A DNA stretch of 64,000 nucleotides from Callipepla californica brunnescens (GCA_023055505.1 JALIRH010000002.1:20170937-20234936); one strand, 5' to 3'. Counted from the stretch's first letter, positions 1-13,044 are shown. A program made the numbers and translations. Notes: generated by a model from the letters alone, not told the origin.

Positions 1-577
1 GACTGTGACTAACTGCAAACAGAAAGTTTTTCTTAAAAAGAAAAAAAGACACCAGAGTTCTAAAACATATTTGCAAACCCACCCTGACCTCAATACCAGC
101 ACTAGCATAAAACAGTAACTTGGGGATAGAAGACAATACTCCTTGCTCACAATGAAAACACAACCTAACAATGAGTACACTATATAAAAAGAGCTTGTTA
201 ATGATGTCCAGATTACAATTAAATAGCAGAGGAACAGAGGACAGCGCTTTACCCTCCCACGGAGACAGTTTATAAGCCATAACAGAGTATTTAGACGTGA
301 TTAGCCTTTCCCTAGTTCACATGAACTGATTAAAACATCTTTACTGCTACAGCTGGGTCCCGGCTCATAAGCCCTGAAGTGCATGTGAGGTTGTTTGTGA
401 GAAATCCCAGTGAAGTCAATGGAAAGTAATTGTATGAATACTGCCTGCAGGGTATAGGATCTCAGCCCTATGTAATTAAGTGTTACCCTTCCTTATGATA
501 TAAAATAAATCAAGTTTAATTCAAGTACTTGAAGGGAGCTTAAAAGCAGGAGGGGAAACAACATTTTACACAGTATA

Positions 578-846
578 ATGGCGATAGGACAAGGGAGACT
601 GGCTTTAACTAAGAGAATGGACATTTAAGTTAGATGTTAGTAAGAAAACCTTTCCACAGAGCGTGGCAAGATGCTGGTACAGGCTGCACAGAGAAGCCAT
701 GGATGCCCCATCCCTGGAGGCATTCAAGGCCAGGTTGGTTGGGGCCCTGGGCAGTGTGATCTAGTGGCTGGCAACCCTGCTCACAGTAGGGGAGTTGGAA
801 CCAAATGATCTTTAAGGTCTCTTCTAACTTCAACCATTCTATGACT
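578..846 (+). mobile_element. CR1 LINE, 3' fragment
   Basis: The fragment shows the CR1 3' UTR order: GGACAAGGG near the left, a GCCATGGATGCCCCATCC block, AAGGCCAGGTTGG, then the TTGGAACC...GATCTTTAAGGTC segment and an ATTCTATGA tail. It is 5' truncated, as is usual for CR1. Confidence 0.85.
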
Positions 847-1165
847 ATATACCTACATTAGTATGTAGCACATAAGAAAAAGCTCAAAAAAACTGTTGTT
901 TAAAGCTGCCATCTGTATGAATAGCATATCAACCAAAAAAATTATTCTGGATCAAGTTTCAGGTCTTTGCTAAAAAAAGCTGATGTTATTAAGTTCTTAA
1001 TCTAATAATTTATAATGGGATCCTGTATGACAATTTCCTCTGATGTTGTCAGCGGCCTGACAGTAGCACAGCAATAACACAGCATGCCACCTTTCCAGAT
1101 CTCAGTCAGGATCACTGATCCCATGAACCACAGCGGGGAAAAAAAAACAAAACACACAGACATTT

Positions 1166-1858
1166 AGGAAGAGATACATGTTGGGTGAAGAATGGTTTGA
1201 GAGCAGCCCTGAGAAGAGGGATTTGGGGGCAGTGATTACTGAAAGATTCCGCATGAACCAGCAATGTGCACTTGCAGCCCAGAAGGCCAACTGTACGCTG
1301 GGTTGCATCAGGAGAAGTCTGACCAGCAGATTAAGGGAGGCGAATCTGTCTCTTGAGACCTCACCTGGAGGTATGTGCCCATTTCTGGGACCCCCAACAC
1401 AAGAAGGATATGGAAATGATGAGCAGGTCCAGAGGAGGGCCATGAAGATGATCAGAGGGCTGGAGCACCTCCCCTACAGGGGCAGGCTGAGTGAGCTGGG
1501 GCTCCTCAGCCTGGACAAGGCTCCAGGGGGACCTTGTAGCAGTCTTCCAGTACTTGAAGGGGACCTACTGGAAAGCTGGGGAGGGGCTTTTTAGAAGGGC
1601 AGGCAGTGACAAGATGAAGGGAAATGGTTTTAAACTGGAAGAGGGTAGATTTAACTAGACGCTAAGAAATTCTTTACTGTGAGGGTGGTGAGACACTGGC
1701 TCAGGCTGCCCAGAGGCTGTGGATGCTCGCACCCTGAAAGCACTCAAGGCCAGGCTGGATGGGACTGTGACAGCCTGCTCTAGAGGGAGGTGTCCCTGCC
1801 TACAGCAGAACTAGGTGACCTTAAAGGTCCCTTCCAGCCCAAACCACTCTATGATTCC
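1166..1858 (+). mobile_element. CR1 LINE, 3' fragment
   Basis: About 690 bp with the end of the reverse transcriptase reading frame region (GAAGATGATCAGAGGGCTGG, CTGGAGCACCTCCCCTA) followed by the CR1 3' UTR and the ending CTCTATGATTCCATGA. There is an apparent internal shortening near 1375. Open frames inside it are CR1-derived. Confidence 0.9.
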
Positions 1859-2002
1859 ATGAAGTGTTACACAGACCAGGAGTCTGCTTTCTGAGCCAAC
1901 ACTGCCAAGCATGATGACAAGGCTGTCTGACACTCAAAGTACTGTCTTCTGAAACAAGAACACCCCAAGTCCTCACTGCCTGCACAATACAGTTTTTCCC
2001 CT

Positions 2003-2560
2003 TGCGGCGCACGCTATACGAGCTAGCGTATTTCCTCAGCCCCACGCTCTCCGAAAGGAAACCCTCCAGCGCGGCTCTCCGCAGGGCCCGCCCTCGGAGC
2101 CACCCGCACCCCTCAAGGAGCCCTCTCACCCGGCGGGGCCCCAGGGCACGACCGCCCTTCCTCCGTGCCGTTCCGCGGAGCTTACCTGCGGGCTGCGGGG
2201 CCGCTCCGCTGGGCGGCGAGCGGCAGCGACCGCGGGAGCCTCCACCCCTCCGCGCGGCCCCGGACAGCGCCCCCCCCACGGGGCGGCCGCGCTCACGTCG
2301 GCCCCGTCCTTCCCGCGCTGTGCTGAGGGACGCGAGCTCCCGGCCGCGGGGTCCTCGTCTCACCCTCTGCCTGACCGGCCGCTCTGCCCAGGGGCAGCAC
2401 GGGAACGCGGATCCCCCTGGGGCTTCCCGGGGAAGCCTACCCAGGGACACGTTGGGGAATGGAAATCCCATTCCCCGCACGTTGCGCCGCCGGGGCCAAG
2501 GCAAACAGTGCCCGGTGAATCATGCGGTGCGCCCGCCCCTGCCCGAGCTCCGAGGAGTCC
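2003..2560 (-). promoter_or_regulatory. CpG island, probable promoter (MATN2 candidate)
   Basis: This is the only markedly GC- and CpG-rich block in the window, with many CG dinucleotides, several GGGCGG/CCGCCC boxes of Sp1 type, and a run of C near 2270. The flanks are AT-rich. Such islands mark promoters in birds. A strong splice donor on the minus strand inside it (CAG|GTAAGC at 2185) suggests leftward transcription. In mammals MATN2 follows LAPTM4B in the same orientation, so this is most likely the MATN2 promoter; that assignment is by synteny only. The long open frames on both strands here come from GC content and are not taken as genes. Confidence 0.65.
2186..2500 (-). other. MATN2: probable non-coding first exon, MATN2 candidate (5' limit unknown)
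   Basis: On the minus strand the sequence CCGCAG|GTAAGC places a near-consensus splice donor at 2185, inside the CpG island. No convincing protein start is seen in the exon, consistent with an untranslated first exon. The transcription start cannot be fixed; the right limit given is approximate. MATN2 encodes matrilin-2, an extracellular matrix adaptor with vWA and EGF domains, but none of its coding sequence is in the window. The name rests on the gene order LAPTM4B-MATN2 known from mammals. Confidence 0.45.
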
Positions 2561-2744
2561 CCATCTGTCCTATTGAGCTCCTGAGACTCTCACGGACAGT
2601 GGAAAAAAAAGAAAGTTAAACTTGCAGTCTTGCTGAAAAACATGATGATGAACCCAGCAAGGCTAAATACACAGCAGTTCACACCTTCTGTAACGCAGCA
2701 TAGGAAGAAACCCCAGTCCCAATTCATGTAAGCTCAAAATGCAG

Positions 2745-3330
2745 AGTCTGAATTGCAGGGGTTGGAAGGGACCTCTATAAACTGAGTCCAGCCCCCTGCC
2801 AAAGCAGCTCCCTAGCCCAGGTTGCACAGGTAGGAGTCCAGGCAGGCCTGGAACGTCTCCAGAGAAGGAGACTCCACCACCTCTCTGTGCAGCTGTGCCA
2901 GTGCTCCGTCACTGCACTGGGAAGAAGTTCCCACACACATTTGAGCAGAACTTCCTATGCTTCAGTTTGTGGCCATTTCCCCTCATCCTGTCACTACACA
3001 CTGCTGAGAAGAGTCCGGCCTCATCCCTTCACCTCTCACTCTTTAGATATTTACAGACGTGAATCAGATCCCCTCTGAGTGTTATTTTTCAAGGCTGAAC
3101 AGACCCAGGTCTCTCAGCCTTTCCTCATAAGGGAGGTATTCCACGCCCTTTATCACCTTGGTGGCCCTCTGCTGGACTCTTCTGAGGAGATCTGTCTTTT
3201 TTGTACCAAGAAATGAGCGCAGTACTCCAGATAAGTCCTCACCAGGGCAGAGTAGCTATATCCCAAAGATCTTACAGTGCTGTAGCTCAACAAGAATATC
3301 TGTGGTCCCTGTTCCATATAAAAAGGCATT
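2745..3330 (-). mobile_element. CR1 LINE, 3' fragment
   Basis: This is a reverse-oriented copy beginning with GGGGTTGGAAGGGACCTC (the 3' end) and running through CTCCAGAGAAGGAGACTCC and CCTTTCCTCATAAGGGAG. It belongs to the same subfamily as the opposite-strand copy at 35608-36198, with clear similarity along most of its length. It abuts the CpG island side. Confidence 0.9.
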
Positions 3331-4165
3331 TTATTCTCTCAATTTTTGACATTATTGTCTTCATTATTTATTTAATAAGGTATCAAATGTTTTGTATATT
3401 CTCATGTTACAAATTCTTACTGTCTCTTTGCTACTTGTCCTTCCTTGAGTGATAAGTTGCACTCCTCTACTCCCACTGTGTTAGTGCTTTTCTGTTTGGG
3501 AGAGATACTGCTCACTCCAACATTTGGGAAGATGGGTAGATCAGAGCTGGTAGATAATCACATTTTAAAAAAGCTGGAAAAAAAATCTCCTAACAAGCCA
3601 CTCTTTGATCTGCAACTATTATTAAGCAGTTGAAGATTGCTAACAGAATAACAGGGCAATTCTGAGTCACTTTCCTGTCTTCTCTCAGTATCTGTAAGGA
3701 TAGTTCTCAGTCCAGAAGAAGCTCCCAGCAACATCAGCTGCTCTCTTATTACCACAGGACACCACACAAGAAATTATTTCGGAAAACAAGTTTCATCTTA
3801 AAAGCAGGTGTGTTAGTAAAAACATTAGTGAACTGGTTTTGCTCTTGATGTCAGGAGTATATCCATGGCCATTTAATACTTATTTTCTAGTACCAACATC
3901 ATCTGTCAGGCTGAACAGCTCATTTTTCTTCTCTGAGGCTTTTCTAACCAGTGTATTTAGTGACAACAATCATTTTTCCTCTTTGCCTTCATTATTGTTG
4001 CATTAATTAAGCAAGATCATGCTGCACAAGTACTGTTCCAGCACCTGTGTGAATGCGTGTGACAGAACTGAACGTGATACTTGAACTCTCACCAGAACAC
4101 TTCTATTTTCTGGAAATACTTGGCCTGATGTGGTCTAGGATTCACTTATTTTCAGTGGCTGACGG

Positions 4166-4870
4166 TCACAGAGTCATAGAGGTTAGAAGGAACTCCACAG
4201 ATCATCTAGTCCAACCCCGTGCTACAGCAGGTTACACAGGAAAGGTCTTCCAAGTGCACCCCAGGATACTACTGGCAATCCTGGCCACAAGAGAACACTG
4301 CTGGTTCTTGGCAGAGGCGTCCACTGGGCACCCAGGACTTCCCTTCAGAGTTTCTTTCCAGCAGATCAGCTGTTAACCTGTACTTAAGCATAGAATAAGG
4401 GGGAATAAGCATGTGCTTATTCCTCCCCAAGTGAAAAACTGATTTGTCTTTGCTGGACCTCATTAGATTCTTCTCCCATCCTGTCCAGGTCTTGCTGGAT
4501 GGCAGCACAGCCTCCTGGTATGTCAGCCACTCATCCCAGCTTTGTATCATCAACAAACTTGCTGAGAGAGTGCTCTGTCCCTTTACATCAGTGAAGATGT
4601 TGAACAAAACCAGACCCAGTACTGACCTCTGAGGAACAACGATAGCTAAAGCCTCCAACTAGACTGTCTACCTCTTACCACAGTGAAGACTGCCAACCAG
4701 CCAGTTCTCAATCCACCTCACTGTCCGCTCATCTATCCCACACACCCTAAGCTCCTCTATGAAGATGTTACAGGAGACAGTATCAAAAGCTGTGCTGAAC
4801 TCAAAGTACATAACATCCCACTGTTTGCTTTGTATCCTTGATATATGCAGCTGCACATTTTCTAGTACAT
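4166..4870 (-). mobile_element. CR1 LINE with reverse transcriptase remnant
   Basis: It begins with CATAGAGGTTAGAAGGAACT (CR1 3' end, reversed), then passes into the coding part at 4668-4856. There the minus strand reads FSTAFDTVS, the degenerate CR1 reverse transcriptase motif usually seen as F-D/S-KAFDTVS. Stops and shifts break the frame, so it is inactive. Confidence 0.85.
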
Positions 4871-7800
4871 GGATTCTAGCTAATACATGATCTTCCTTTT
4901 AAAAGTATGGTGTTTCATCTCACTTATAATTGTTTCTTTCTTCAGATAATTCAGTCCTTTCCAAATGAGATTGTCCTTCCCCTTTACAATGCCAATTGAC
5001 TTATGTTTTGTCAGAAAACTTTCACTTCTGACGATTACTTTAATGACTGAAAAAAAATTAGATGTTAATAAGACTCCCAAACTGACCTTTCAGAAGCCAC
5101 TAATAACTTCTCACTTTGAAAACCCCCTCATCCTATTTTCCTATTATTAGCTAAGCACATACTTACCTCACAGTCTTCCTCTTGGCTCCTACTTAAACCA
5201 GTAATTTCCCCTGTGGAAATGCTGTGCTGAAGTTCAGGTAAATTAGATCTAATGCATCTTCCCTGCCTAAAAGGCAGCAGGTTAGATGTGCACAGCCTAA
5301 CGATGAGAAACCAGTCCTGCCTTTACCACATGTGCATGTTTTGCAGCATCTTTAATTATTGTTTGATTTTTCTATTTTTCCCTTTAGTACTGTATAATTA
5401 GAAAGATTATCATGATAGAAAGAAACAACTAAAATAAAGTGCTCACCTGTATCCTAGGCTTACAGTAAGAAACTCCAAAGAAGCAATCTCCAGAAAGAGA
5501 TCCTTTCCCAGTGGTGATCAGCCCTTAAGTGGGGTTTGAGAGAGGTGGAGCCAGACTCCACCCCTTCTGGTCACACAGGTGCATTACCTTCACCTGTGCT
5601 CCTGCAGCTGACTCAGTGCTCACCTCAGGAGATCCATCAGTGGCTCAGGCCGTGATTCAACAGTTCCCATACACCAGTGGAGTAACTTCATTTTTTTTAT
5701 TCACGTGCAAAGTCTGAAATGCTCACATGGAAAATAATAAAGCTGACGTACTATTAAATGTCCTTATTAATCTCTAGGGAAATCAGTCTGTATTTTTAAG
5801 CCACTGAAAGCTTGTATCCGACAGCCCTATGATTAGAAATGTGGAAATGTATGTGTGCCAGTAATTTAGAGTGTGTAAGCCATATTGCACTGCCGTTATT
5901 CAAACACAATTTACAGCAAGTATGCAAATTGAAGCCCGTCACTGGAAGCAGAAGCCTTAATTAGATGAGATACTCTTTCTTGGGTTCAGTGCTCAATGAT
6001 ATTCAGCAATCTCCACTGATTCTGCAAGTGCTAGGTCTGCGGGTGATTGGTATCTTAAAAAAAGATGCAACACGATTTCATTCTAGCTACAGAGAGATTT
6101 TCAAATGACTGCAATAGCTCAAAAGGGTACTGAATGTATCTGCAGGACCCACTCACCTACTTTAAGTAGCTGAAATATCATACTGGGATTGCCACTCTGC
6201 CAACTATACTCATACACTTTACTTTTGCCTATAACTTTCAACATGCGTACAATACAATCACATTTGCAACATTTTCCTAGGAAATGTAAACCTTGCTCTG
6301 AGTGCTCCTGACTCTGATTTCATCTTCAATTGTCAGTGTTAATACTATTAAATTGAAGCAAATTACCTCGAAGTAGGTTTAAAGATATAAAGATACAAAG
6401 GGACCCAGGAGCAATATGTTCTGTTGAAAGGCTGTTAAGGTAGGACTGTAGCTGCTATGAACTAGTCTGGTGTTGACTGAATGCTGCAGACTGAAAGCAT
6501 CTTTTCTTCCAGCTATGTCACTGCTCTCGTGGTGGTGGTCCCCAGATAAGTCTGACTTGTCACCCATCTTGAGAAGATAAAGGGGTGTGTTCAGGAGGCA
6601 CCGAAGCCTACACTGAGCACAGACAGAAAGGAGATTTGAGTTAAATATGCGTTCAGAAGTTTTGGTGCTTTCCTAAAAATACCATCCATCCTTTTAAAAC
6701 AGATTTGACTCCTGAAAGACTGGCCCTGCAATACCTGGACTTGTGACAGTGGTTCCTGGAGGACTTGATGCCTTAGAGAGAGCATAAAGAAATATAGGTG
6801 GCAGCTGCCAGACCTGTTTCAAGGAAGCAGAAGAGAATAAGGCTGGTCCTTGCTGCCCAGGCTGTTCCCATATCCAGCAGGCTGTGCAGAGGATCCCAAG
6901 TGCTGTCCAGGCATCTATAAGGGTAGGCAGAGACCGGTCATGTCTAGACATCAGTTTTGGAGTAAAACATTCAGATTCTTTTATTAAAGCTTTAACATAC
7001 CAAAAGCGGCAGAATTTTCCTACACTGGTTCATTCCTGAACACATTTATGAATTGCTTTGCAGGAGCATTCCTTTATTACTCAAAAAATTGCCAACAAGA
7101 AAAAAAGCCCTTACGACACTTTGTCAAACGTGGAGGAGAGGGCTGTAAGACAGCAGGGTCAGCTTGCTTCTAATCTGATTTTTCTAACATCACGTTTCTG
7201 CCACTGGGTTCTGTTCACTTTCCTTGGTTACATTGAAGACACCTGTTATTAAAGTTTTGTTCCCTATGTACTTACTTATAAGGTGTCCTTAAGCCACCTC
7301 TTAAATCTGAGTTATTGAAGATATTGCATTTTCTGAATGTTTCCCTTGATGGCATATTTTCCTACTCTCTAATGACTCTTTCAGATCTTCACCGATCCAC
7401 TCGAATCTTTTCTAAACATTCTGCTTGAATTACTTACAGCCCTAAGGTATAAGCAAGATGTAACCTGACCTTTTTTTTTGCCTTTTTATTGATGATTTAT
7501 GCTCTTTAAGGTAATTGATTAAGGATTTTAAGCACCATGTAGTCAGGAACTGATCCCAGCAGAATTTCTCTTGGAACACTGGCTGAGAGCTCGTTGCTTA
7601 CATACAGCTGAGATTTATCAGCTGTTTTGCAATCTATTTCATGTGTGAAATGCTGTCCCTACATCACGCTAGCTCTCTAGTCAAAATACTACACTGTATC
7701 AGGTGAAGTGCCTAAGAAACGTCCAAGTGTACAATGCTTGCACTCAAGCTGATACATTCCACAGCCCCGTTAAAAAAGAAAGTTTGACAAGATCTGTTTT

Positions 7801-9235
7801 CCCAAGCGCTCCTGTGTCCTACTATCAGTTTTCTGAGTAATGCACCAAATCACACAATAACAGAAAAAATTGGAGAGGAGGTGACCTGAAAAATCCCCAG
7901 GGGTGCTACTCAGCCTCCTTAGGTTATCAAGTTGCATGATGGATATTCTATTATGCGTGCAGTCTAGAAATTCTTATTCAGAAACTCTCCAAACTGTGCT
8001 TGTTGAATACCACTGTTGAGAGTGGCATTTGCCAATGTTTTGGCTCGGCACCAGGCCACTGTGCTTTTAAAGACGGAAGGGAAAGATAACTTCCTTGTGG
8101 TGGAAGCACAGAATGAAAGATTTCTTGAAAATATTACTGTATGGTTGAAGCCATAGCGTATCTTCAATAATGTCACGTCTTCCTAGTGATGTAAACAAAC
8201 CCCTCAAGTTCCCTGTGCCCAAATATCTGGAAAATCCACCCAAATGCAAGATTAGGTTTCACAGGAAAAGCTAAATCGCAGTAAAACTAAGCGATGCCAA
8301 AGATCTGTAGTAACCTCTTAGTGTAGCATGTAGATGTGGTCAACCTGTTTGGGTAGTAAACTGAATCCAACCCAAACCCATTCCAACCCAAAGGAAAAAC
8401 AATTTAACGAGGAGAAAAAAATCATGAACTCCTAAAAGATAAATATTTATAATGAACTTCTGTCTCTTGCCTTTGTTCCTGAACTTCTGTTGCCCTCGCT
8501 GTCCTCAGGTGAGCGCGTCTGATGCTGCCCAGAATGACCTCATTGATATAAATTGGACCAATCTCAGAATGCTCCACCAGTTATTTAATTTGGGCTTAGG
8601 CTGGTGTATGGGTGATATGCAAAATATAGGAAATTTTCACCTAGGAAAGATACAAAATGTAACTGAAAAGACGTAAGACACAGGACAGCTGTGTGTGCAT
8701 CCATGCGACACAATGTGTATGTCTTATTGTGATGGCATTTGTATTTGAGAGCACGGAGCTCACCCTGATACCCAGCGTGCTCAGGGACTTGGTGCTGAGT
8801 CTGCCAGTGCTGCACCTCTGTCTCCAGTTGCATCCTTGCCCCCGTTGTCATGAATGAATCTGAAATGGGGCACTTTGGAGGGGGATAATCTCCACACAGT
8901 TCCTACTGACGAAGCAAAAGAAACCTCAGAAAGTCTTTCAAGCCCACAAAACGACAAGAACCCACAGATTTTTTTGTGTACCCGGACGTAGTCTACACGA
9001 CAACAGAACAGACAGAGCTACAAGCAGGATGCGTTTAGGTAATGGGCTAAAGAACCGCGTGGCTCATCCTGCTGCTCCTGGTCACAGTGACCTGAAAGAG
9101 CGAGCGGAGCCCTCAGGAATGGCTGCAGCTCCCTCTCTTAGGGCAGCCCCGCAGCTCCTCTGCTCGCTAGCCCTGCCACATCCCTGACTCATCGCGCTGC
9201 TGTCAGCCTTCCAAGCGACCCGCTGCTCCAGGCTC

Positions 9236-9263
9236 AGTAACCAAAAGCCCAGTTTTGGTTACT
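9236..9263. repeat. perfect inverted repeat (11-bp arms, 6-bp loop)
   Basis: AGTAACCAAAA is followed after GCCCAG by its exact reverse complement TTTTGGTTACT. Paired GTAACC/GGTTAC half-sites are also the kind RFX factors bind, though the spacing is longer than usual. Confidence 0.8.
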
Positions 9264-11895
9264 AAGGACAGAGACATTTCGTGACCTTTTTCAGAATGCT
9301 CCTGCTTGAAAGGTTAGAATAAACTGAAAGTAAACAAAGTAAGATACACATTGCATATGTTTAGGATTAATTATTTATCTGGGAGAACTGCCTTTCTGCT
9401 TTGAAATGACTTAGCATCTGCTGGCTGAGTGGGGATGGAGCTGCACTCCGGTTGCTCCCATACCCTGTAGCGCTGGAGGTAGGGAAGCTGCAGGCAGAAG
9501 GTCACAGATCTGCCTTCCACACCCTGCTGAGCTATTCTGCTGTGAAACTGGCCACGCTGCAGAACCATTTTGGGTCAAATCCATGGGTGTGGGGCCATCA
9601 CTCACAAATACCAGAGCTCTTCCCTGAAAGGATTCTAATCCTGATTTATCAGCGCCCAGCCTCCCTTTAGATAGCTGTAGCTGCTGTTTGGATTTCTCTG
9701 AGCTGTGGACTAAGACAGTGTAGGAACATCTCCCTCACCACAAGAACCAACATCTTGCAATAAATATTCTTTTTGTGCCTACTATAGACATATACACGGG
9801 GAGGATACAACTTAGCTCCAGAGAAGGAGCCACTAAATAAATGCTTGGAGTCTTCCATCCAACTAGACAGCTTGGTAGGAGTTTAATCAGTGCTCCTTTA
9901 GGTTTAGAAAAAGACATCTGTAGATGTCTTCGCATTACAAATAAGACCAAGTTATTATTCGTTTCAGTGATGAAAATTTGCAACAGAGCCTACGTGAAAG
10001 GATAGAGGAGCAATGCTATTTCCCCAACTGTAGCACAGGAGAAAGAGAGCGTACAGACCAATCTGTAGCAGCGAATCTCTCAATGCAACAACCTTTCCCT
10101 CTGTGCTGTTTAAAGGACGTACTTTTTTTTCCCCTCGGATTCCTTGCCGAGTGTTTTTATGGCTGTAAATCAGTCAGACACGGCCTTTGGTAGGGGCATC
10201 AGTTCTGGACTGTTTTCAGAGACCACAGGTTTTCCCAAAGGAGTACAGGTCGGTTAACATCTAAAACAGTGGTTGCTAATTCTTAGAAAATGCCACGTGC
10301 TTACAAGTGTCACGCCACTGGGTCACCACTGAGAATGATTTCCTCTCTACTTTCCCCAGTGTGATGCACAGATGTGTGCTCCAGAAAGGGAAGCTGCACT
10401 GCTTCATCAGGACTAAGAGCGTCAGGCACAGGTGGGAAAAATGGAATGTATGTTTTAGCATGTGTCGCCGTTATGAAGCCTCTGATGCCGTGGAACTGAA
10501 CTTTAAAAGCAGTTAGAAGATTTCAGCAGAAGATCTACTTCCATTTCTGCTGTAGTCAAGATACAGATCGCTATTGTCTGGCTTTGGCTCCTTATGTATG
10601 GTGTTCCAAATCAACATACCCTAAAAAAGATCTTACTTTCTTCAGTTATCTTTCGGATATTATCATTAATAAATTGTTGTATTAGAGTTTAAGAAAATAG
10701 GAGACACTTTGAGTAGATGTGTGCTTCTCATATTTAGGAGATGGGGAAGAGTGCAAGAAATAGTAAGAAAAGCAGTGTTAGAAACAAGCAGTTCCCAAAG
10801 CTCCCAGGATCCTAACAAGCCAGATTTTAATGACTCTGTGTGTCACAGATGACTGACTATTAAAAACGAATTACAGAAAACTGTGTGAATTCCCCAGGCT
10901 TACACTCAGAAATGGAGAAGGATTTCAACAACTGAGGATAAAAAACCTTCAGCTGGGGTTCATATCTCTTCCCATGACCCTGAGAATCCAGCTTCTCTTT
11001 GGCAGAGGGGTAACTCATCTCCCTTATGTGTCCTCTGACACATCAGCAGAGCCAAACGTAGGCTGCTTTATCTGCTCCCTCCTACCTGGCTGTCTGTGTA
11101 CACTATGTCACAGCTCTGACACCGTAACCTGTGACCCCTTTAACTCAAATTGGCCCAAATCTGAACAACGCAAGAACTGACAGGAGCGCACATTCACTCA
11201 CACTTATGCACGTATGGTGTGCATGAAGAGCTCTCGTTTCTTCAGTCAGCCAAGCTAACGTCTACAGAAATTTCATGTGAATTAGCACAACATTATGTGC
11301 TAATTATGTGCAGGAAAAGAAGCCACAGCTTTCAGTATAGCTCAGTATAACCCTGTTCTGTATCACACACTTCATCAGGCCTGGGAAACTGCCTGCACTT
11401 CTGGACAACAAACCAAAAGCTTCCATTCTCTCTTGTTTTTATTGTACAATGAATGATCTGATGAACTTCCTATTCTTTTCCCCGCTTATACGGTATGGAG
11501 GGAAAGGCAGTTGACGAGTTACTTTACAGAGCAAATCCTGCCGTGTCAGATGGATTGGGGAGGAATTTGTGTAGGTTTGTTCTTGGAAGTCCAGAAAAAA
11601 TGATTTCCACACTCTTGAGGAAACGGCCCTTTATTGTAGAGAAGTTTGTGTACACAGATGTGATGTATTTACAACCAGCTTTTCTCGAACAGATGGCTAT
11701 TTAAAATCCTTCACAAAACTGTCAAAAATGAAAGAAAATGAAGCTCAGAAGCCCAACCAGCCAGCCCAACCCTCAAATTCACATAAATTCCCAAAGATAA
11801 CTGCAGAGAGATTATTATAAATGGAGTCATTCTGAAGGAAGCAATAGGGCTGTGAAAGAGATCGGACTTCAGGATGGGTTTGGTCAAAATCGTGG

Positions 11896-11901
11896 TTTAT
11901 T
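11896..11901 (-). terminator. LAPTM4B: candidate poly(A) signal of LAPTM4B
   Basis: Plus-strand TTTATT reads AATAAA on the minus strand, about 1.47 kb after the LAPTM4B stop. I saw no other AATAAA between it and the stop. A further AATAAA on the minus strand at 11630-11635 could serve as an alternative. Confidence 0.5.
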
Positions 11902-13017
11902 TTGATGCCAGAGTGAAAGAACCACAGTGTGAACTGCCGAAAGGCAGACTGGAATCTGCATTTTTTTCCCAGAGGTGTGGTAGAAGAGTCTGATTATTCC
12001 TCCCATGCCCTATGCAAGGATAGGTCACAGTGAGAACCTCTGTGAAAAGAAGCTGTTGGTCCTGTGTTCCCCTGGAAAGCTCCTTTCCAGAAAAAGGCAG
12101 GAAAAGCTCCACACTCCTTTGGGCTGCAGAACGGAGGCAATGCACTGAGGGCGACAATGGGTGTCCTCCTTGGAAAGGGCAAGGGCTCCCGTGCTGGCCC
12201 ACACACAGGGGGATGGCACCTTGGGTCCTTCTGGTGCCCCTCCAAACTGTGGTCCATCTCTGCTCTGCCCTTTCCCTGTGCACGATGGCATCAGCCTGTT
12301 TGATCACCTTAGAAGGAGAGGAGGCACCACAGGGAGGAGCGGGGAGAGGTAGAGACACACACTGTATTTCCTTGCCCTGATGCTTTTCAGTTAAAAGTAG
12401 AACCTTCATCGACAACAGAAAAGTTACATGTGCAGGAGGCACTTCTCTGGGGAACAAAAAAATACCTCACACAAGCATTCATGGATGGATGAGTCCCGTG
12501 AGAAGGATTCTCAGCATTACCAGTTCAGTTATAAAAGGAATCTAAAATCCCACGTCGGTGTACATGAGAAACACGCTAAAAATATCTGCTAATGCTCGAC
12601 TTACATGCACAAGTTTCCCATCAGTTGGGAGTGTGTATCTTAGAATCTGCATAATTTACTCCACACTCAACAGAACACTGCGATATTTACAGGCACATTC
12701 CAATGGGAAAACATTTGCATATTGAATGTGAAGGATGCAGCTCTGTCACCTAACCACGGGGCTTCAAAAACAGGGATCTTGTGACCTCAAAACACTATCT
12801 GAGAAGTTTCTATAGAGGAAACTCCTGGATTGGCTTCTCTCCAGCCGGGTGAGAACAGTACATAAAACTTGAACTCATCATATTCTGTAGGATGATATAT
12901 GTATTTTTTTTTTGCAGAACAGGAATGAAGCTGTCACTTTTTGGACTTGATCCGTATTCTGAAGGTCAAATTGGGCATCTGAGAAAAAAGGTGCAATGCT
13001 TTGGAATTTTTATAAAT

Positions 13018-13044
13018 TAAAAAATAAAATAAAATAAAATAAAA
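13018..13044. repeat. (TAAAA)n microsatellite
   Basis: Five consecutive AAAAT/TAAAA pentamers, about 330 bp past the LAPTM4B stop and inside the inferred 3' UTR, where the transcript would read TTTTA repeats. Confidence 0.9.

Larger units (their letters stand above)
1..2185 (-). other. left flank; probable intron 1 of the CpG-island gene
   Basis: No coding exon was recognised on either strand. The stretch holds two plus-strand CR1 fragments (578-846 and 1166-1858); the rest is AT-rich unique sequence. If the minus-strand donor at 2185 is used, the whole stretch is intronic. Confidence 0.4.
2600..11879. other. intergenic region between LAPTM4B and the CpG island
   Basis: No exon, RNA gene or long open frame was recognised in these 9 kb. 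It contains two minus-strand CR1 copies (2745-3330 and 4166-4870) and a perfect 11-bp-arm hairpin at 9236-9263. A locally GC-richer patch lies at about 9050-9240. Otherwise it is AT-rich unique sequence in which I see nothing further. Confidence 0.6.

Noticed and set aside
1821..2619. Two long open frames (227 and 205 codons) on opposite strands around the CpG island
   Set aside because: Both come from GC-rich sequence with few stops; the products are low-complexity Arg/Pro-rich, and one frame runs into CR1 sequence.
7845..7930. Possible reversed CR1 tail near 7850
   Set aside because: Only weak phrase similarity (ATAACAG...TTGGAGAGGAGGTGACC); not enough to support an element.
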